Shown one piece after another: positions 33,753-41,768 of a stretch of 51,545 nt of DNA (its first letter is position 1; every line of letters starts with the position of its first letter). The notes below the pieces were generated by a model. It ran no database searches. It had not been told where the DNA came from and saw only the letters and a program-made list of their open reading frames with translations. The position numbers were made by a program, and so were the translations under genes. The DNA is taken from NCBI GenBank assembly GCA_016840465.1, contig JAEOSH010000010.1, positions 1-51,545 of the forward strand, read 5' to 3'. Source of the DNA: Candidatus Baldrarchaeum yapensis (lineage in GTDB: Archaea > Asgardarchaeota > Baldrarchaeia > Baldrarchaeales > Baldrarchaeaceae).

Positions 33753-34877
33753 ATGATTCATGAGGTCTTCATCGTACTGCGCGGGAAGGACGTTCTCGTT
33801 CATGTAGATTTCGAGGAAGCAAACCCAGCGTACAACAGAAAGTTATCAGAATCGGTAATCTCATTTTTTAACACTACATCCTTCAAATTCAAGCGCATGC
33901 TTGTCGAAGATAAGTGTGTCGTCTTCGAACAGTCGGATAAACTTGCGGTGATACTAATTGGAGACGAAACGGACGAACTATCAATCTTGGAAAAGCATGC
34001 GAAGTGGATTCTGGGGGCGTTCATCAACAAGTTCGGCACATCTTTCGAGAAGTGGAGTGGCGATATAACGGAATTTGAAAAGTTCAAGAGGATCATAGAG
34101 AGGGTTGTCACGGCTCCCAAACTGATACTGAAGATGGTATTGGTCGGGAGCCCGGGAGTCGGGAAAACCACGCTTATGAAGTTGCTTATAGGGGAAGAGC
34201 CACCTAAAGAGTATGTTCCGACAACAAAGCCGGAAAGAACTATCCTCGGGGAATTTCTCGAACTTAAGGGATTTTATGAAATCGCAGCATGGGATCTGCC
34301 AGGCCAGATATCTTACCGCAAGTTCTGGGACACGTACCTGAAGGACAGCGATATAGTAATTTTGGTTACGGATAGCACTCCCGACGATGTTGACGACTTG
34401 CGACGGTTGCTCAAAGAGATAAAAGAGAATATAAATCGAGAAGATTTACCGACAAAAATCATAGTGATAGCAAATAAACAAGATTTGCCCGGCGCAATGA
34501 AGCCCGAGGAGATCTCCAAAGCTATAGGAATGGAAGCACATGGTTTTGTCGCAATAGATAAGAGTTACAGACCGAAGCTGATAAACCTGATACTCTCGGC
34601 AGCGGAGGAAATAGCAGGAAAGATATTCGAAAGAACCGAAAAAAGAATCGAGGAGGCCCAAAAACTCGAGGAAATATTGGAAACCCTGCGCGAGTTCAAG
34701 CGCGATCTCATAAAGTATCTGCCAATAAACCATCCTGCATTTTTGAAAATAGATTACTGGATAAGACACCTGAAGACGCAGGGAAAAATATCTGAGAAGG
34801 AAGCAGAAAAATTACATGAAGAAATGAAGTCTCTGAGAAAGCTCGTATCAGATCGTATTAAGATCATGAGCACGTAA
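33753..34877 (+). CDS. Arf-like small GTPase with an N-terminal longin-like domain
   Basis: 374 residues in three parts. Residues 1-118 have a beta-beta-alpha-beta-beta-beta-alpha pattern (HEVFIVLRGKDVLVHVDF, LSESVISFF, FKFKRMLVEDKCVVFEQSDKLAVILIGD, LEKHAKWILGAFINKFG) expected of longin or roadblock domains. Residues 126-290 are a Ras/Arf-type GTPase: P-loop GSPGVGKT (132-139), switch I PTT (156-158), DxxGQ as WDLPGQ (180-185) and NKQDLPGA (241-248), the Arf-type base-specificity loop. Residues 290-374 are helical and charged. Eukaryotic longin proteins work with Arf/Rab GTPases in trafficking; the longin call here is by pattern only. Operon partner of the coiled-coil gene. Confidence 0.82.
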   Translation: MIHEVFIVLRGKDVLVHVDFEEANPAYNRKLSESVISFFNTTSFKFKRMLVEDKCVVFEQSDKLAVILIGDETDELSILEKHAKWILGAFINKFGTSFEKWSGDITEFEKFKRIIERVVTAPKLILKMVLVGSPGVGKTTLMKLLIGEEPPKEYVPTTKPERTILGEFLELKGFYEIAAWDLPGQISYRKFWDTYLKDSDIVILVTDSTPDDVDDLRRLLKEIKENINREDLPTKIIVIANKQDLPGAMKPEEISKAIGMEAHGFVAIDKSYRPKLINLILSAAEEIAGKIFERTEKRIEEAQKLEEILETLREFKRDLIKYLPINHPAFLKIDYWIRHLKTQGKISEKEAEKLHEEMKSLRKLVSDRIKIMST

Positions 34878-34883
34878 CTTTCA

Positions 34884-35309
34884 CTACGATCGATCTCCGG
34901 ACACCTTTTCTGAGGCTAACTTCCTCAGAAGATTCTGCAATAATGAGTTCTCCTTTACCAAGTTTATTACTCTTATGACAGTTCTGGGGCTATGGTTGGT
35001 AACCCTCGCAATGTCGGATACTTTCATGCCTCTCCTGAAGAACATGTACGCGATGGTAATCCAGTCCCGCAGACTGATTTTGCTGTTCTCCAGAGGTGTT
35101 CCGGTAAGGTCATTAAACGTCGCCCCACACTTCTTGCAAAGGTATCTTTGCCTATTCGTATGCGGTATGTAACCCCACTTTATCACCGTGTCGGACCCGC
35201 AGTATATGCAACGTGGCTCCTCACCAAACCTCATGACACGAATCGCTGCTAAAATTTCATCCTCAGATATCGGAATCTCGCATTTGGAGATATCCTGAGG
35301 TCTTCCCAT
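34884..35309 (-). CDS. Zinc-ribbon plus HTH protein resembling a transposase N-terminus
   Basis: A 141-residue protein. Residues about 33-65 form a zinc ribbon (CIYCGSD...YLCKKCGATFNDLTGTPL) and residues about 75-120 an HTH (SLRDWITIAYMFFRRGMKVSDIARVTNHSPRTVIRVI). This pair is the DNA-binding N-terminus of IS1595/IS1-like transposases, but there is no DDE domain, no neighbouring fragment and no terminal repeat. It is therefore either a domesticated DNA-binding protein or a truncated remnant; the intact frame and clean termini favour a retained function. Convergent with the GTPase gene, 6 bases away. Confidence 0.75.
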   Translation of the reverse strand: MGRPQDISKCEIPISEDEILAAIRVMRFGEEPRCIYCGSDTVIKWGYIPHTNRQRYLCKKCGATFNDLTGTPLENSKISLRDWITIAYMFFRRGMKVSDIARVTNHSPRTVIRVINLVKENSLLQNLLRKLASEKVSGDRS

Positions 35310-35376
35310 CTTTCATCCCCTCGGAAATTTTAGTTAGTAATAAAAATATTGAGGAAAGGTGGGAGCAATAAAACGG

Positions 35377-37056
35377 TTACATACTTCGTTTCCTTATTGC
35401 ATACGCGGAAAGCCCCAGTGCCAGCAGTATCAGTAGCACCACGGTTATGTGTGGTATGAAGTCGCTAATCGTTGGCGCTGGTGCGACGCCTTCGGTCTTC
35501 GCCTCCTCCTCAACTGGTGTTACAAGGGCCCAGAGCGATGTATGGTTTACCTCTGCAACAGCATAGTATTCTCCATTCTCCTGCACAATTTTCGTGGGAA
35601 CCGTCACCCACTCTCCGGTGCTATTATCATAGTAGGCAATGCTGATGTTGGCCTTCTCGGGGTCAACTTCTTCTGGAATCTTGAACTTTAGCGTTATCGT
35701 GCCCTCGATAACGTCTTCACTGCTTACCTCGAGCAGATACTCGCCTGTAACGTTGTACTTCTTGCTTTCAATCGTTACATTGCCCGCAGTGATAGACTCT
35801 ATGTAGAGCGTCGCATTACCATTAACGTGAATGACGATCGCCGCCTTCCCCGCTCTCTGTATCACTATCGATCCGTTACTCACGTCCGCTAAGCACTTCT
35901 CGCCAATGGTGATATTAAACTTCTTCCGCATTACGACGATGAACCTCTTAACCTGAGGCGCGTCCTGGATTGTGCTGTTGAGCGCCGAAAGAAGTGCCTG
36001 TGGATCTTCTGCCTCGACCTCCCTTGCCTCATCCAGCGGCGTGAGGATCGTCCTGAGAATCAGCACAACTTTGTATCCTTCTCCGTTAAGGCTCTCTATG
36101 TATCCCCGTAACCTATCGGGCGTCACAGTACCCGCCACCATGACACAATGCTCGGTCTCGACTCCCGGCGTATTAAACCTTATCGCATAAACGCCAAAGT
36201 GGGTCTTCAGGGGCTCGCCAGAAATGGTGTCCAAGGTTAATGCAAATGGACCAGTATCCTTACCCCAAAGGCTTCTCGTCAAATCCACTAACTTCATGAA
36301 GTCTATTTTTTCGTTAGTTAGCCTCCACACATATGACGTATCATTTGAATGTACTAGTTCGATCCCTTCTGGTGCTACAAGGTTGCTTAACCACTCGTTC
36401 AATATCCCCTTTACGAAACCATCAGTATGGTCTTGAAGCCTGATTATTATCGTACCATTGTAAAACTCCCATATACCAATCCTGGCCGTGTTTCCAAAGC
36501 CCTCGAAGAGTGACGCATTTATTAATGCTCTTAACATCTCTCTCCTGTGCATTATCCTCTCCTTAAACATATTCCTAAAGCTCTCTGTGGATGTACCATT
36601 ACGCACCATCTCCGTAATCTCATAATGCCACTCATAGCCCTCTTCCTTGAGTTTGCCCATCACATCGGTGATGTTAAATAGTTCATCCGCAGACAAGTTA
36701 ACGTAGTTTATAACGTAGTGGCTTATTGTCCCGTTTTCGACGGGAACTCGTCTGTAGCTGAACCCCACAAACACCATTCCATACTGCATAGCAAGAGTAG
36801 CAGTATCTTTGGACGTAACGGACGTAACGTTCAGCACCATGCTATCAGCGATTAACAGTGACGAGTTGAGTGCTGTTGCTCTTATCACCGCGATGCTAGG
36901 GCTTTTGGTCATATTCATATTACCGCTTATACTGTTCTCATCACCACTCATGTTCCCAGAGGCACACGCAATATTTGTTGTAACTGTTGCGAGAGCCACT
37001 GGAAGCACTAAGAGCGTTATGAAGAGAACTACTGCAGGTGCTTTCACTTCTCTCAT
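35377..37056 (-). CDS. Secreted, membrane-anchored surface protein
   Basis: A 559-residue protein with an N-terminal signal peptide (APAVVLFITLLVLPVALA), more than fifteen N-glycosylation sequons (NxS/T), a C-terminal beta-rich domain whose end (YYDNSTGEWVTVPT...SLWALVTP) resembles domains preceding surface anchors, a Pro/Ala/Glu linker, and a final transmembrane helix with a basic tail (HITVVLLILLALGLSAYAIRKRSM). It should be displayed on the cell exterior, perhaps as an S-layer-associated protein. No enzymatic motif was recognised. GAGGTGG precedes the ATG. The next upstream gene is a membrane HTH regulator on the same strand. Confidence 0.8.
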   Translation of the reverse strand: MREVKAPAVVLFITLLVLPVALATVTTNIACASGNMSGDENSISGNMNMTKSPSIAVIRATALNSSLLIADSMVLNVTSVTSKDTATLAMQYGMVFVGFSYRRVPVENGTISHYVINYVNLSADELFNITDVMGKLKEEGYEWHYEITEMVRNGTSTESFRNMFKERIMHRREMLRALINASLFEGFGNTARIGIWEFYNGTIIIRLQDHTDGFVKGILNEWLSNLVAPEGIELVHSNDTSYVWRLTNEKIDFMKLVDLTRSLWGKDTGPFALTLDTISGEPLKTHFGVYAIRFNTPGVETEHCVMVAGTVTPDRLRGYIESLNGEGYKVVLILRTILTPLDEAREVEAEDPQALLSALNSTIQDAPQVKRFIVVMRKKFNITIGEKCLADVSNGSIVIQRAGKAAIVIHVNGNATLYIESITAGNVTIESKKYNVTGEYLLEVSSEDVIEGTITLKFKIPEEVDPEKANISIAYYDNSTGEWVTVPTKIVQENGEYYAVAEVNHTSLWALVTPVEEEAKTEGVAPAPTISDFIPHITVVLLILLALGLSAYAIRKRSM

Positions 37057-37245
37057 ACAACCACCTCAATTTTCTCACTTACTACGTGAAGATGGCCTGT
37101 ATTAAGCGTTGAGTTCAAGGGGGATGGAGTGTACCTCTAGGAGTTTCGAATTCGAACAATTATTTGTGTAAATCGTACGATTAAATTTCGATAATAGAAC
37201 ATTATAGGTAGCGAATCGGTGGATCTAGACAAAAAGTCAAAGTAA

Positions 37246-38118
37246 TCATTTGGAGATTAATGTGCTCGGATATATCACCATTATGTGTATTAAATTCATG
37301 TAGAGTATGATGAGGGCTATTATCAACGCTTTATCCCGGGGTACGTGCTTGGATATCGATATTGCCTCTATGAGTATCATTAGAGCGATTATCTGGAATG
37401 CAAACAGCAAAATACCAATTATGTTCCAATTTACCGCTATTGAGGATAACCCTTGAAGCTTCACGATATATACCAGTGATGAAAAAATTATAAGTGGCAA
37501 TTGAGAGTATACAACTCCTATTAATAGCGATAGGTTCCCACCACGAGCTTTAAATACAAGCTTGCATAAGGCGTTACAGATCACGAAAATAAACAACACA
37601 TTAAGTAGAAAGAGGGCCACGGTTTCGAGTATTGACGAGTACTTGTACTCGAACACTATGGACAGGATGAGGGGGCACATTCCTCCCCAGTGGTACACAA
37701 GGCATCCTAGTACAATTATAAGGATAGCATCTATTACGTGCACCGTCGGCGCGGAAAGTATGTAATACAAGAACCTATTTAATGGCACAAAGAACCTTTT
37801 CTCTATCACCTGCACAAACGGACTTCGATCACGTGGCGGAGGTAGCCCCTTTAGCACTTGAACGTCGCCACTTTTCAGAAACTCATAAACCTTTTCGCCC
37901 AATTGTGTCAACGTGTACTTTCCATCAGTATCCTTCGTTATCAGAGGCCCGAGTGCACGTATGTGATGATATAAGGTTCCAGGAGGAACCTGCAAGGCCT
38001 CCGACAATTCCTTATATCCAAGCCTCCCCTTCTCTCCAGCCAGGGTTATTATTTTCCTACGAATGGGGTGATCCAGCGCCCGTAGAACCCTCAGCAGATC
38101 CTTTTCGTTTTTTGGCAT
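37246..38118 (-). CDS. Membrane-bound ArsR-like HTH regulator
   Basis: 290 residues. The N-terminal winged helix (about 1-85: LRVLRALDHPIRRKIITLAGEKGRLGYKELSEALQVPPGTLYHHIRAL) is of the ArsR/GntR-like archaeal type. The C-terminal half (about 110-290) has five or six transmembrane helices and resembles Yip1-like membrane domains. The layout suggests a one-component regulator that senses a membrane signal and controls nearby genes. The adjacent surface-protein gene on the same strand is an obvious candidate target. GGATGAT precedes the ATG. Confidence 0.8.
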   Translation of the reverse strand: MPKNEKDLLRVLRALDHPIRRKIITLAGEKGRLGYKELSEALQVPPGTLYHHIRALGPLITKDTDGKYTLTQLGEKVYEFLKSGDVQVLKGLPPPRDRSPFVQVIEKRFFVPLNRFLYYILSAPTVHVIDAILIIVLGCLVYHWGGMCPLILSIVFEYKYSSILETVALFLLNVLFIFVICNALCKLVFKARGGNLSLLIGVVYSQLPLIIFSSLVYIVKLQGLSSIAVNWNIIGILLFAFQIIALMILIEAISISKHVPRDKALIIALIILYMNLIHIMVIYPSTLISK

Positions 38119-38306
38119 AATATCATCCTTTTACGACATTGTTGGTTAATCACAGGGTCCCGTGCTTTTTCTATCTTTTTAGAAGTAATTTAATAAAAAA
38201 GGTTTCCTAAACCATTGGATTTCGAATTAAAGACAAATTTTTCGATCAGAAGAGGCAGTCAGAAGGGCACATGAGCCTCCGCAGGTAACTCATAATTGCG
38301 AAATAG

Positions 38307-39044
38307 TCATCGAATCTTAACACCTAAGTCTTCGAGGGCACGCCTCAGCTCGGCAAAGTTACTCACCACGGCATCTGGCTGGGCTGGCGCATCTCTTTGC
38401 GAGAACTCAGACCCCTTTATTAAAATCGCCCTCATGCCGAAGTTCTTGGCGCCAGCAATGTCCCTCCTAGTATCATCTCCTATGAGTACAGAGTTCTCCG
38501 GTCGCGCCCCACATCTAGAAAGCGCCTCCCGGAAGTACTCGGGATGCGGTTTTATTGCGTGCATGTTCTCTCCTGTAGTTATAATGCAATACGGGAAACC
38601 TGAAACCCCTACCCATTTCATCCTCATGAGCACCGCGGACTCCGAGGTTATCGGATCCGTGAGAATCCCAACCTTATACCCACATTCGAACAACTTTTCG
38701 ATCAACTCCCGCGCGCCCTCTACCTTCCTGTAGTAAATTTTCAACTCGGGAAACTTATCCCGGTAAAACTCGAGAATCGCCTCTTTGATTTCCTCTGGGT
38801 GCTTTCCGAATCTTCGCCCCATTCTTATGCAGAACTCCTCCATTATCGTCCTATTGAGCGGCGGATTCTCCCTCATATCCTCAATTATCTCAAACGGAAT
38901 CCTAGCAAGGACGCTTAGCGGCTCATCTATCCGCTTGGCTAGGACTTCAGCAAGCCCTTTGATGAACGCTCTCGTGAACCCTCTCCTATCGGTAACCCTC
39001 CCGAGCGTTCCGTCAAGATCGAAAAATACGTACTCTATCTCCAT
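38307..39044 (-). CDS. HAD superfamily hydrolase
   Basis: About 245 residues with motif I FFDLDGTLG near the N-terminus, motif II threonine in GILTDP, motif III lysine in AIKPHPEYF, and motif IV IGDDTRRDIAGAKNFGM. A helical cap lies between motifs I and II, as in phosphoglycolate phosphatase-like enzymes. It is probably a small-molecule phosphatase; the substrate is unknown. An ATG at 39044 follows GGTGAGG; a GTG at 39053 would add three residues. Confidence 0.87.
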   Translation of the reverse strand: MEIEYVFFDLDGTLGRVTDRRGFTRAFIKGLAEVLAKRIDEPLSVLARIPFEIIEDMRENPPLNRTIMEEFCIRMGRRFGKHPEEIKEAILEFYRDKFPELKIYYRKVEGARELIEKLFECGYKVGILTDPITSESAVLMRMKWVGVSGFPYCIITTGENMHAIKPHPEYFREALSRCGARPENSVLIGDDTRRDIAGAKNFGMRAILIKGSEFSQRDAPAQPDAVVSNFAELRRALEDLGVKIR

Positions 39045-39151
39045 TGTCCTCACCGCGCAGACACCTCTTTATTGGAACTCAATGTAATAAATGTTAACCG
39101 TGAGGGAAGAGTTATGTTCACGGGTATTAGAATCCAAATTGGGGTGACTGT

Positions 39152-39712
39152 ATGCCCGTGCTGACTGGTAAAAGTGTTGAAGAGGAAGCAGTGTTACAAG
39201 TAGCAAAATTGATGGCAATAAGCGCTAGAACGGCACCTAAGAGCAAAGGTATTGACGATATAGAGGTCGCAATAGTCCATGGAGAAGAACTGGAGAAAAT
39301 CGCCAAGAAGATGGAGGAACTCGCGAATAAGACGGGAGATAGAAACTATACTAGGGATGCAAACAGCGTCAGGCAATCTTACGCAATAGTGCTGATAGGA
39401 GTCCATGGGAGAAGACCTTTGGGGATGAACTGTGGGCTGTGCGGGTTTGAATCTTGCGAGGAATTCCTAAACGCCAAAGTCATCGATAGAGGAATGCTAA
39501 GAGGCCCACTATGCGTCTTTAAACTGCTCGACCTAGGAATAGCGTTGGGGTCCGCCGTGAAAACCGCCAGCCTGCATAACGTCGACAATCGCATGATGTT
39601 CAGGATAGGAACTGCCGCCCGGCTACTCGGCCTCCTTGAATGCGACCTCATCATAGGCATACCACTGGCGGCAACTGGAAAAAGCCCATTCTTCGATCGA
39701 AAAGAAACCTGA
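39152..39712 (+). CDS. DUF2148 ferredoxin-like protein
   Basis: A 186-residue DUF2148 family protein, with VLQVAKLMAISARTAPKSKGIDDIEVAIVHGEE at the N-terminus and a cysteine region NCGLCGFESCEEF typical of a Fe-S-binding fold, plus a further Cys in GPLCVFKLLDLGIALGSAVKTAS. Found mainly in anaerobes; the exact function is unknown, and redox or cofactor binding is inferred. GGGGTGA lies 5 bases before the ATG. Single gene with its own leader. Confidence 0.85.
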   Translation: MPVLTGKSVEEEAVLQVAKLMAISARTAPKSKGIDDIEVAIVHGEELEKIAKKMEELANKTGDRNYTRDANSVRQSYAIVLIGVHGRRPLGMNCGLCGFESCEEFLNAKVIDRGMLRGPLCVFKLLDLGIALGSAVKTASLHNVDNRMMFRIGTAARLLGLLECDLIIGIPLAATGKSPFFDRKET

Positions 39713-39842
39713 ATGTTACCAACGCAATCCCAATCAGCAAAATCTATTTATTTGTTAAAATAAAACTCCAAGTATCGGTCATTTCATACTCCCGTTTGCA
39801 AAAGTACTACTTTTTGTAGTCAGATGCTTCGAAAAACTCGTA

Positions 39843-39886
39843 AAACTTTCCAGAAAAACGCCAGTATTGGCGAAAGTTTAAAATAC
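39843..39886 (+). promoter_or_regulatory. Nested palindrome overlapping the TATA box of the VTT gene
   Basis: CGCCA-GTAT-TGGCG (39859-39872) lies inside a second inverted repeat AAACTTTC (39843-39850) / GAAAGTTT (39872-39879). The right arm overlaps the TATA-like TTTAAAATAC at 39877-39886, the position expected for a repressor site. Confidence 0.45.
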
Positions 39887-39930
39887 TGCACTTTGCAATG
39901 CTCTGAACCAAGTGCGTGGAGGTTATAGAT

Positions 39931-40638
39931 GTGAAGATGGAGATAAGAAAGTCCGATATTATTTTTTTAGTCCTACTAGTCGTTACGACGGTTCTTCTTT
40001 TCATCTTTGGGGATCAAATTCTCGCTCTCAGCAGATCTCTCAATGAGTGGACAAAGAATGTGGGTGTGGAATACGGATATATCGGTATCTTCATAGCGTG
40101 TGTCATTGGAAATGGTACAATAATAATTCCCATACCCTACGCGCTAATAATAGTCTTCTTTGCTACAAATCCAAACTTTGATCCTCTTCTCTTAGGGCTG
40201 GTGGCGGGTTTCGGCTCTGCAATCGGAGAAATAACGTCATATGCATTAGGTCGCGGCGTTGGAAAAATAGGCATCGAAAGTAAGTACTCATGGGAGTTAG
40301 AAAGGTTAAAAACGGTAATCGAGAACAAGACTTTTTTCGTAATATTCCTCTTCGGGCTCACACCACTTCCCGACGACATTATAATGATCCCCGTCGGAAT
40401 AATCGGTTATAATTTTAAGAAGGCAATCCTTGCATGCGCATTGGGAAAGATAATCCTCAGCCTGTTCTTGGCATATGGAGGACATTACGGGGCGCAAGTG
40501 GCTGAAAGTATGTTTGGAGAATCTAATCCACTAAGCATAACAGTAACAACGCTCGCTATCATCGTCATTGCGTATTTGACGATCCGTACAGACTGGAGCT
40601 CTCTGCTTAAGAGAATCAAACCCAAAGAACAAAAGTGA
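39931..40638 (+). CDS. VTT/DedA-like (SNARE-associated Golgi) membrane protein
   Basis: About 235 residues, five or six transmembrane segments. The central region GYIGIFIACVIGNGTIIIPIPYALIIVFFATNP...GLVAGFGSAIGEITSYALGRGVGK and LFGLTPLPDDIIMIPVGIIGYN match the VTT (DedA/SNARE-associated) family, which includes phospholipid scramblases and flippases. The likely role is lipid movement or envelope maintenance. The start was placed at a GTG (39931) 7 bases after GGAGGT (39918-39923); an ATG at 39937 is also possible. Confidence 0.83.
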   Translation: MKMEIRKSDIIFLVLLVVTTVLLFIFGDQILALSRSLNEWTKNVGVEYGYIGIFIACVIGNGTIIIPIPYALIIVFFATNPNFDPLLLGLVAGFGSAIGEITSYALGRGVGKIGIESKYSWELERLKTVIENKTFFVIFLFGLTPLPDDIIMIPVGIIGYNFKKAILACALGKIILSLFLAYGGHYGAQVAESMFGESNPLSITVTTLAIIVIAYLTIRTDWSSLLKRIKPKEQK

Positions 40639-40727
40639 CCCGCTTCAAATTTCCTCGGATAGTAACTGTAGCAAATTTCCTAATGCCGAGCAGAGCACTA
40701 ATATAGTAGGTTAACAAATGTGATCAC

Positions 40728-41624
40728 ATGAGCACCTTCTCGACGGTAATAAGGCCAGGTATTCTATTCATCGAGGGAGAGTTTAAAGGAAAATTCCCCT
40801 TCTCGAATTCGCTATTGATAAAAGGCAAAAAACGCACAGCACTTATCGATGCAGGGACTGGCATAAGAGTCATTCAGCACTATAAAGACAAGATCGACGT
40901 AGTCGTGCTGACTCACCTCCATCCTGATCACTTCTCATTGAGCTATCTATTCGAGGGCAAAAGAGTGTACATCCCGGCGGTAGAGTCGCGTTATCGAAGG
41001 CTCGAAGATCTGGCACTGCGTTATGTTGGCGAGAAGCTTGCTCCCATCTGGTTGAGGTACGTTAAGGAAACCATGATGGCGCGGGATCCATATTTCACCG
41101 ATACCTACGAAGAGGGAGACGTGATAGATCTCGGCAACGTGGAATTGCAACCCATTTACACGCCGGGCCACTCGCTTGGTCATCATGTCATCCTCATTGG
41201 AGACAAGATACTACACGGAGCCGACATAGACCTTACATCCTTCGGTCCGTGGTACGGTCACGTTGAGAGCAACATAGACAAATTCCTCGACAGCATAAAG
41301 AGGGTTATGCAACTCGATGTCGAGATCTATGTGAGTGGGCATAAGCGGCCAGTCACCGGTAGGGAGGAGATACTATCGGAGCTTGAAAGGTTCGCGGGGA
41401 AGTTTAAGGAAACTGAAGAGAGGATCCTTGAGGCGTTAAGAGAGCCGAAAAGTGTGGAGGAACTTGTACACATGGGGATAATATATCAGAAAAAACCATA
41501 TGCGCGGGAACTTCTCGAATACTGGGAAGCAAACATGATAATGAAGCACTTGGATAGACTTGTAAAGCGCGGACTCGTTAGAACCACCACAAATGGAAAA
41601 TACATCGCAATAAAGGATCTGTAG
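40728..41624 (+). CDS. Metallo-beta-lactamase hydrolase with C-terminal winged-helix-like domain
   Basis: 298 residues. The N-terminal MBL domain has the canonical THLHPDH (H63, H65, D67, H68), the PGHSLGHH histidine and the GAD aspartate. After about residue 225 a helical extension ends in a winged-helix-like segment (ERILEALREPKSVEELVHMG...MIMKHLDRLVKRGLVRTTTNGKYIAI). LACTB2-like MBL proteins also carry a C-terminal winged helix, some acting on RNA. Whether this is a nuclease, a thioesterase or another hydrolase cannot be told. It starts at ATG after GTGATCAC. Confidence 0.83.
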   Translation: MSTFSTVIRPGILFIEGEFKGKFPFSNSLLIKGKKRTALIDAGTGIRVIQHYKDKIDVVVLTHLHPDHFSLSYLFEGKRVYIPAVESRYRRLEDLALRYVGEKLAPIWLRYVKETMMARDPYFTDTYEEGDVIDLGNVELQPIYTPGHSLGHHVILIGDKILHGADIDLTSFGPWYGHVESNIDKFLDSIKRVMQLDVEIYVSGHKRPVTGREEILSELERFAGKFKETEERILEALREPKSVEELVHMGIIYQKKPYARELLEYWEANMIMKHLDRLVKRGLVRTTTNGKYIAIKDL

Positions 41625-41723
41625 GAAGGAGGGAGTAGTATTTTGCAATATGATCTGTGGGATCTTTTTTTAGTTTTTACCAAAGATCATTCTTCTCCTT
41701 GCCACCGATGTTCAGGCAATATG

Positions 41724-41744
41724 TAGGTAACAACCTAAATATAT
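41724..41744 (+). promoter_or_regulatory. Promoter with TAGGT/ACCTA inverted repeat before the pseudo-threonine synthase regulator
   Basis: TAGGT (41724-41728) and ACCTA (41733-41737) flank AACA and abut the TATA-like AAATATAT (41737-41744). Transcription would begin near 41767, so the mRNA starts almost at the GTG (41769) and is probably leaderless. The repeat is well placed for autoregulation. Confidence 0.45.
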
Positions 41745-41768
41745 TGGAAAGCCCGCTAGCCTTTTGGG

